NCBI RefSeq assembly: GCF_014656295.1
Contig: NZ_BNCD01000002.1
Coordinates: forward strand, 186,001-250,000
From: Streptomyces sulfonofaciens
GTDB lineage: Bacteria > Actinomycetota > Actinomycetes > Streptomycetales > Streptomycetaceae
Direction of reading: 5' to 3'
DNA length: 64,000 nucleotides
Shown here: piece after piece, positions 59,472 through 64,000 of the stretch
How positions within the stretch are numbered: position 1 is the stretch's first letter
Layout: each line of letters opens with the position of its first letter
Notes under the pieces: generated by a model
The model's input: the letters and a program-made list of their open reading frames with translations, nothing else
Databases searched by the model: none
Told to the model about the DNA's origin: nothing
Program-made: the position numbers and the translations under genes

Positions 59472-61589
59472 TCACCGCAGGAAGGCGGCCGCGACGCCCG
59501 CGTCCACCGGGATGTGCAGGCCGGTGGTGTGCGACAGGTCGCCACCGGTCAGCGCGAAGACCGCGCCCGCGACGTGCTCGGGCAGCACCTCCTGCTTGAG
59601 CAGGGTGCGCTGGGCGTAGAACTCGCCCAGCTTCTCCTCCGGCACCCCGTACACCGCGGCACGCTTGGCACCCCACCCGCCGGCGAAGATGCCCGAGCCG
59701 CGCACCACCGCGTCCGGGTTGACGCCGTTGACGCGGATCCCGTGCTCGCCCAGCTCGGCGGCGAGCAACCGGACCTGGTGGGCCTGGTCCGCCTTGGTGG
59801 CGGAGTAGGCGATGTTGTTGGGCCCGGCGAAGACCGCGTTCTTGGAGGCGATGTAGACGATGTCGCCGCCGAGGCCCTGCTCGGTCATCACCCGGGCGGC
59901 CTCGCGGGAGACCAGGAAGGAGCCGCGCGCCATGATGGCGTGCTGCAGGTCCCAGTCGTCGGCCGTGGTCTCCAGCAGGGGCTTGGAGACCGAGATGCCG
60001 GCGTTGTTCACCACCAGGTCGAGCCCGCCGAAGGCGAGCACGGCCGACCGGACGGCTGCCGTGATCTGCTCCTCGCTGGTGACGTCGGCGGTGACGGCCA
60101 CCGCGGTGTCGGGGCCGCCCAGTTCGTCGGCGACCGTGGCGGCGCTCTCGCCGTTCACGTCGGCGACCACCACGCACGCGCCCTCCGCGGCCAGCCGCCG
60201 GGCGATCGCCCGGCCGATGCCGGAGCCGGCGCCGGTCACCAGGGCGATCCGGGTGGCCAGCGGCTTCGGCGCGGGCATCCTGCGCAGCTTGGCCTCCTCC
60301 AGCGCCCAGTACTCGATGCGGAACTTCTCGGCCTCCTCGATCGGCGCGTACGTCGACACCGCCTCGGCGCCGTGCATCACGTGGATGGCGTTCACGTAGA
60401 ACTCGCCGGCCACCCGGGCGGTCTGCTTGTCCTTGCCGAAGCTGAACATGCCCACGCCCGGCACCAGCACGATCGCCGGGTCCGCGCCGCGCATCGGGGG
60501 CGAGTCGGGCTCCGCGTGCCGGGTGTAGTAGGCGGCGTACTCCTCGCGGTAGGCCGTGTGCAGCTCCCTCAGGCGCCCGATCGCCTCCTCCAGCGGAGCG
60601 GCCGGCGGCAGGTCGAGCACCAGCGGGCGGACCTTGGTGCGCAGGAAGTGGTCCGGGCAGGAGGTGCCGAGGGCGGCCAGCCGCGGATGCTCGGCCCGGG
60701 AGAGGAAGTCGAGGACCTCGTCGCTGTCGGTGAAGTGGCCGACCTGCGGGCGGTCCTGCGAGGCGAGGCGGCGGATCACCGGCGCGAGCGCGGCCGCACG
60801 GCGCCTGCGCTCCGGCTCGGGCAGCGGCTCGTATCCGTCCAGGACGGGGCCGAACGGCTCGGGCCTGCCGCGCTCCGCGAGGAAGCGCTCCGCGGTGCGG
60901 ATGATGGTGAGGGCGTTGCGCTCGCACTCCTCCGACGTGCTGCCCCAGGCGGTGATGCCGTGGCCGCCGAGCACACAGCCGATGGCCTCGGGGTGGGCGT
61001 CGTGCACGGCCGCGATGTCCAGGCCGAGCTGGAAGCCCGGGCGGCGCCAGGGCACCCACACCACCGTCCGGCCGAAGCACTCGGCGGTGAGTTTCTCGCC
61101 GTCCGCGGCGCAGGCGAGCGCGATCCCCGAGTCCGGGTGCAGATGGTCCACGTGCGGGGCGTCGACGAGGCCGTGCATCGCGGTGTCGATGGACGGCGCC
61201 GCTCCGCCCCTGCCGTGCAGGCAGTAGTCGAACGCGGCGACCATCTCGTCCTCGCGCTCCACTCCCGGGTAGACGTCCTTCAGCGCCCGCAACCGGTCGA
61301 GGCGGAGCACGGCCAGGCCCCGCTCGGTGAGGGTGCCCAGGTCGCCGCCCGAGCCCTTGACCCACATCAGCTCGGTGTCGCCGCCGGTCACCGGATCGGT
61401 CACGGTGCCCTTGGCGGAGGCGTTGCCCCCGGCGTAGTTGGTGTTGCGCGGGTCGGCGCCGAGCCGGTGGGAGCGGGCCAGCAGCTCGGCCACCCGGGGG
61501 TGCCCGGCCGGTTCCCGCGTGCCCGACGCCGTACGCGCCGCCCCGGCGGTGTCCTCGGTGCCCTTGGTGTCCTTGACTTCCCGGGTCAT
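59472..61589 (-). CDS. rhaE: Bifunctional rhamnulose-1-phosphate aldolase / lactaldehyde dehydrogenase
   Basis: A 705-residue fusion. Residues about 30-420 form a class II aldolase domain (NTNYAGGNASAKG, then HVDHLHPDSGIALA and VLGGHGITAWG with the zinc histidines). Residues about 445-705 are a short-chain dehydrogenase with TGAGSGIG, NNAG and the catalytic YSATK. This layout is the RhaE/YuxG type that splits rhamnulose 1-phosphate to DHAP and L-lactaldehyde and oxidises the latter to L-lactate with NAD. ATG 61589 lies three bases after the isomerase stop. Confidence 0.88.
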   Translation of the reverse strand: MTREVKDTKGTEDTAGAARTASGTREPAGHPRVAELLARSHRLGADPRNTNYAGGNASAKGTVTDPVTGGDTELMWVKGSGGDLGTLTERGLAVLRLDRLRALKDVYPGVEREDEMVAAFDYCLHGRGGAAPSIDTAMHGLVDAPHVDHLHPDSGIALACAADGEKLTAECFGRTVVWVPWRRPGFQLGLDIAAVHDAHPEAIGCVLGGHGITAWGSTSEECERNALTIIRTAERFLAERGRPEPFGPVLDGYEPLPEPERRRRAAALAPVIRRLASQDRPQVGHFTDSDEVLDFLSRAEHPRLAALGTSCPDHFLRTKVRPLVLDLPPAAPLEEAIGRLRELHTAYREEYAAYYTRHAEPDSPPMRGADPAIVLVPGVGMFSFGKDKQTARVAGEFYVNAIHVMHGAEAVSTYAPIEEAEKFRIEYWALEEAKLRRMPAPKPLATRIALVTGAGSGIGRAIARRLAAEGACVVVADVNGESAATVADELGGPDTAVAVTADVTSEEQITAAVRSAVLAFGGLDLVVNNAGISVSKPLLETTADDWDLQHAIMARGSFLVSREAARVMTEQGLGGDIVYIASKNAVFAGPNNIAYSATKADQAHQVRLLAAELGEHGIRVNGVNPDAVVRGSGIFAGGWGAKRAAVYGVPEEKLGEFYAQRTLLKQEVLPEHVAGAVFALTGGDLSHTTGLHIPVDAGVAAAFLR

Positions 61590-61592
61590 TGC

Positions 61593-62753
61593 CTACGCTC
61601 CCCATCCGGCCTGCGTGCCGCCGACGCGGTCCGCGACGATGTGTTCCTGCCAGCCCGACGCCCGGTAGGCCGCCATCGGGTCGGGGTGCAGCCCGGCCTC
61701 CGTGCGGACCTCGGCGAGCAGCGGGCGGACGTCCGTGTTGAACGCGTCCATCAGGACGGCGTTCGCGCCGAGCACATCGCCGGCGAGCTGCGCGTCCCGC
61801 AGGGCCTTGGCGTCCACCAGCAGCGCCTTCGCGGTCGCCTCCTGGACGTTCATCACCGAGCGGATGATCGCCGGGATCTTGGCCTCGATGTTGTGGCACT
61901 GGTCGAGCATGAACGCGATCTCGTCGCCGAGTCCTCCGCCGCGCACCACCTCGTACATGATCCGGAACAGTTGGAAGGGGTCGGCGGCGCCCACCATCAG
62001 GTCGTCGTCCGCGTAGAAGCGGGAGTTGAAGTCGAAGCCGCCGAGCTTCCGCTCGCGGAGCAGCAGCGCCACGATGAACTCGATGTTGGTGCCCGGCGCG
62101 TGGTGTCCGGTGTCCACCACGACCTGCGCCTTCGGGCCGAGCTTCAGGCAGTGCGCGTAGGCCGTGCCCCAGTCCGGCACGTCGGTGGCGTAGAAGGCGG
62201 GCTCGAAGAACTTGTACTCCAGCAGCATCCGCTGGTCGTCGCCGAGCCGCTCGTACACCGCGGCCAGCGCCTCGGCGAGCCGGTCCTGACGGGCGTGCAG
62301 GTCGTCCTGGCCCGGGTAGTTCGTACCGTCCGAGAACCAGAGCTTCAGATCGCGCGAGCCGGTGGCGTCCATGATGTCGACGCACTCCAGCAGGTGACCG
62401 AGAGCCTTGCGGCGGACCGCGGGGTCTGGGTTGGTGACGGAGCCCAGCTTGTAGTCGTCGTCCTGGAAGACGTTGGAGTTGATCGCACCGAGACCGAGGC
62501 CCCGTTCCCTGGCGTAGGCGGCCAGGGCGGCGTAGTCGTCGACGCGGTCCCACGGGATGTGCAGGGCCACGGTCGGCGCCACGCCCGTGTGCTCATGGAC
62601 CCGGGCGGCGTCGTCCAGCTTCTCCCGCGGGGTGCGGGGGACGCCTGGTTGGGCAAACACCTTGAAGCGGGTGCCGGAGTTCCCGTAGGCCCAGGACGGC
62701 GTCTCGATGCGCTGGGCTGCGAGCGCCGCTTTCACGGTCGCAAGATCGGGCAT
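61593..62753 (-). CDS. rhaI: L-rhamnose isomerase (RhaI type)
   Basis: A 386-residue xylose-isomerase-like TIM barrel close to the Pseudomonas stutzeri-type L-rhamnose isomerase, distinct from E. coli RhaA. Metal and substrate residues lie in [42 protein letters not shown] and [16 protein letters not shown]. It converts L-rhamnose to L-rhamnulose with Mn2+ or another divalent ion. ATG 62753 has AGAGGTGGCC. First gene of the six-gene rha-lut unit. Confidence 0.9.
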   Translation of the reverse strand: MPDLATVKAALAAQRIETPSWAYGNSGTRFKVFAQPGVPRTPREKLDDAARVHEHTGVAPTVALHIPWDRVDDYAALAAYARERGLGLGAINSNVFQDDDYKLGSVTNPDPAVRRKALGHLLECVDIMDATGSRDLKLWFSDGTNYPGQDDLHARQDRLAEALAAVYERLGDDQRMLLEYKFFEPAFYATDVPDWGTAYAHCLKLGPKAQVVVDTGHHAPGTNIEFIVALLLRERKLGGFDFNSRFYADDDLMVGAADPFQLFRIMYEVVRGGGLGDEIAFMLDQCHNIEAKIPAIIRSVMNVQEATAKALLVDAKALRDAQLAGDVLGANAVLMDAFNTDVRPLLAEVRTEAGLHPDPMAAYRASGWQEHIVADRVGGTQAGWGA

Positions 62754-62764
62754 GTGGCCACCTC

Positions 62765-62780
62765 TGAAAACGATTCAATC
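62765..62780. promoter_or_regulatory. LacI-like operator before rhaI
   Basis: TGAAAACGATTCAATC, a near palindrome around a central CG, begins 12 bases upstream of the rhaI start codon. It shares its right half with the element at 62919-62933. The regulator gene is not in the window. Confidence 0.55.
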
Positions 62781-62918
62781 CAATGTCAACGAACTTTGGC
62801 GCCGATTACGTCTGACGTCAAGGCCCCGGCGTCCCCGGATCGTTCATGGTGAGGGCTGTGGGGCCGACGCACCCACCCTTGACGGGAAATCTGTTCGGGA
62901 CTAGCTTCCCCGGAACTT

Positions 62919-62933
62919 GATTGAATCATTTCA
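62919..62933. promoter_or_regulatory. Second LacI-like operator, towards the ABC transporter operon
   Basis: GATTGAATCATTTCA, whose complement TGAAATGATTCAATC matches the first element at 14 of 15-16 aligned bases with one gap. One regulator probably controls both divergent units. Confidence 0.55.
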
Positions 62934-63123
62934 TGACAGCGGGCCACGGCCGGAGGCCGCTTGAGCGGTTCCTAGCAGGCTGCGTCGGGTCCTGTGCCGG
63001 GCCCCGGCAGATCCTGTGCCAGGTCCTGCCGGGGCCTGCCGGATCCGGGCACCCCGGCGCGGCCGGGGGCACGCCCGGCGGCACGGCCGCCCCGTACATC
63101 GCTCGTCGAGTGGGAGTCGCAGC

Positions 63124-64000
63124 ATGACCCGATCGGAGCCGGACGCCGTGCCGGTGCTCGCGCTGGAGGGGGTGAGCAAGTCCTTCGGCGCGGTGCGTGC
63201 GCTCAGGGACGTGTCCCTGCGGCTGTACGCCGGCGAGGCGCACGCCCTGGCGGGGGAGAACGGCGCGGGCAAGTCGACGCTCATCAAGACCCTGGCGGGA
63301 GTGCACCGCCCGGACACCGGCACGGTGCTCCTGGACGGCCGCCCCGTAGTCCTGCACGGCCCGGCGGACGCGCGTGACGCCGGGGTGGCCGTGATCTACC
63401 AGGAACCCACCCTCTTCCCCGACCTGTCGGTGGCCGAGAACGTCTTCATGGGCCGCCAGCCGCGCCGTTCGCTCGGCCGGGTCGACCACAGGGCCGCGCG
63501 CACCGCCGCGGCGGCCCTCTTCGCGCGCCTCGGCGTGGACCTGGACCCGCAGCAGCCGGCGCGCGGCCTGTCCATCGCCGACCAGCAGCTCGTCGAGATC
63601 GCCAAGGCGCTCTCCTCCGACGCCCGGGTCCTGATCATGGACGAGCCGACCGCCGCGCTCACCGGCAGCGAGGTCGCCAGGCTCTTCGGCGTGGTGCGCA
63701 CCCTGCGCGAACAGGGGGCGGCCGTGCTGTTCATCTCGCACCGGCTGGAGGAGATCTTCCGGCTCTGCCAGCGGGTGACGACCCTGCGCGACGGCGCACT
63801 GGTCGCCAGTGACCTGCTCGGTGATCCGCAGGGCCGTCGGGCTCCGGAGTCCGGAGGTTCCGGCGCTTCCGGGGGTTCAGGGAGTACAGGGGGTTCCGGT
63901 GGTTCAGGGGGGTCTGACCGCCCGGCCGGATCCGGGGGCGCCGCCGGTCCCGCGGACGCCGCGGACGGTGCCGGTGCCCCGGGTGGGCGCGGCCTCACCG
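63124..64000 (+). CDS. Sugar ABC transporter ATPase (RbsA/RhaT type), 5' part
   Basis: The first 292 codons of a two-domain sugar ABC ATPase; the rest lies beyond the window. Domain 1 has Walker [10 protein letters not shown]-loop [19 protein letters not shown], signature [15 protein letters not shown], Walker [13 protein letters not shown] and the SHRLEE switch. After [10 protein letters not shown], about 50 residues are almost pure Gly, Ser, Ala and Asp, far longer than the usual short linker to domain 2. Divergence from rhaI and a shared operator suggest rhamnose uptake. ATG 63124 has GGGAGTCGC upstream. Confidence 0.85.
   Translation, partial: MTRSEPDAVPVLALEGVSKSFGAVRALRDVSLRLYAGEAHALAGENGAGKSTLIKTLAGVHRPDTGTVLLDGRPVVLHGPADARDAGVAVIYQEPTLFPDLSVAENVFMGRQPRRSLGRVDHRAARTAAAALFARLGVDLDPQQPARGLSIADQQLVEIAKALSSDARVLIMDEPTAALTGSEVARLFGVVRTLREQGAAVLFISHRLEEIFRLCQRVTTLRDGALVASDLLGDPQGRRAPESGGSGASGGSGSTGGSGGSGGSDRPAGSGGAAGPADAADGAGAPGGRGLT

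Larger units (their letters stand above)
62754..63123. other. 370-base divergent promoter region of the rhamnose genes
   Basis: No gene seen. It holds two related operator-like elements (listed separately) near the left and centre. Low GC patches at 62762-62790 and 62915-62935 fit promoters of rhaI and of the rightward ABC transporter operon. Confidence 0.5.

Overview
The window is very GC-rich, with strong third-position G/C bias, abundant GTG and TTG starts, many four-base ATGA/GTGA gene overlaps and several Streptomyces-type gene families. It is most likely a chromosomal accessory or arm-proximal segment of a Streptomyces or close relative. No tRNA, rRNA, CRISPR array, transposase or phage gene was recognised. 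Most genes serve catabolism and nutrient scavenging, arranged as small operons each with a nearby regulator.

Left part (1-9.2 kb). A rifampicin-monooxygenase-like flavoprotein is followed by a reverse-strand operon encoding an FAD phenol-type hydroxylase, maleylacetate reductase and an intradiol (hydroxyquinol-type) dioxygenase, with an AraC regulator behind it. Together these form a resorcinol/hydroxyquinol route to 3-oxoadipate. A Rieske oxygenase gene comes next. Beyond it lies a deletion scar holding fragments of an IclR regulator, a second Rieske oxygenase and its reductase.

Nitroaromatic-like block (9.3-14.9 kb). A cupin, two nitroreductases, a TetR regulator, two alpha/beta hydrolases and a homologue of 4-hydroxylaminobenzoate lyase share one operator architecture, (G/T)TTAC-N11-G(T/G)AAC. 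It occurs once before each of four transcription units and nowhere else that I noticed. This looks like a compact TetR regulon for reducing and processing a nitro- or hydroxylamino-aromatic compound.

Hydroxyproline and peptide block (16-34 kb). An XRE-cupin regulator precedes a five-gene operon for 4-hydroxyproline: a three-part D-hydroxyproline dehydrogenase, a DHDPS-family deaminase and 4-hydroxyproline epimerase. About 10-17 kb further on, a reverse-strand operon encodes an oligopeptide ABC importer, a gamma-glutamyltransferase-family enzyme and a proline-iminopeptidase-type hydrolase. Both operons have a TTGACA/TAGCCT promoter followed, exactly six bases after the -10 box, by a GTTC-N8-GAAC inverted repeat. 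The same repeat lies before the regulator gene. I infer one regulon that imports and cleaves (hydroxy)proline-rich peptides, such as collagen fragments, and burns the hydroxyproline. An SGNH hydrolase, a TetR/FBP-domain pair and a broken trypsin-like protease lie between.

Polysaccharide, envelope and housekeeping block (34-53.7 kb). A GH87-type alpha-1,3-glucanase and a secreted pullulanase are divergent. They are followed by a lipoprotein L,D-transpeptidase with a two-component system, an Lrp/DUF2000 pair, a MerR/aldo-keto reductase pair with an NmlR-like operator, a phosphodiester-glycosidase-domain protein, an F420-type LLM oxidoreductase, an NhaA antiporter fused to a thioredoxin domain, a FUSC-family membrane protein and a small membrane protein.

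Right part (53.9-64 kb). A recently inactivated molybdopterin oxidoreductase gene abuts a remnant of an RsbW-like ATPase. A reverse-strand rhamnose operon (isomerase, aldolase-dehydrogenase fusion, kinase) runs straight into lutABC, so L-rhamnose could be carried through L-lactaldehyde and L-lactate to pyruvate by one transcription unit. A sugar ABC ATPase with an unusual Gly/Ser-rich linker starts divergently and runs off the window. Two copies of a LacI-like operator lie in the shared promoter region.
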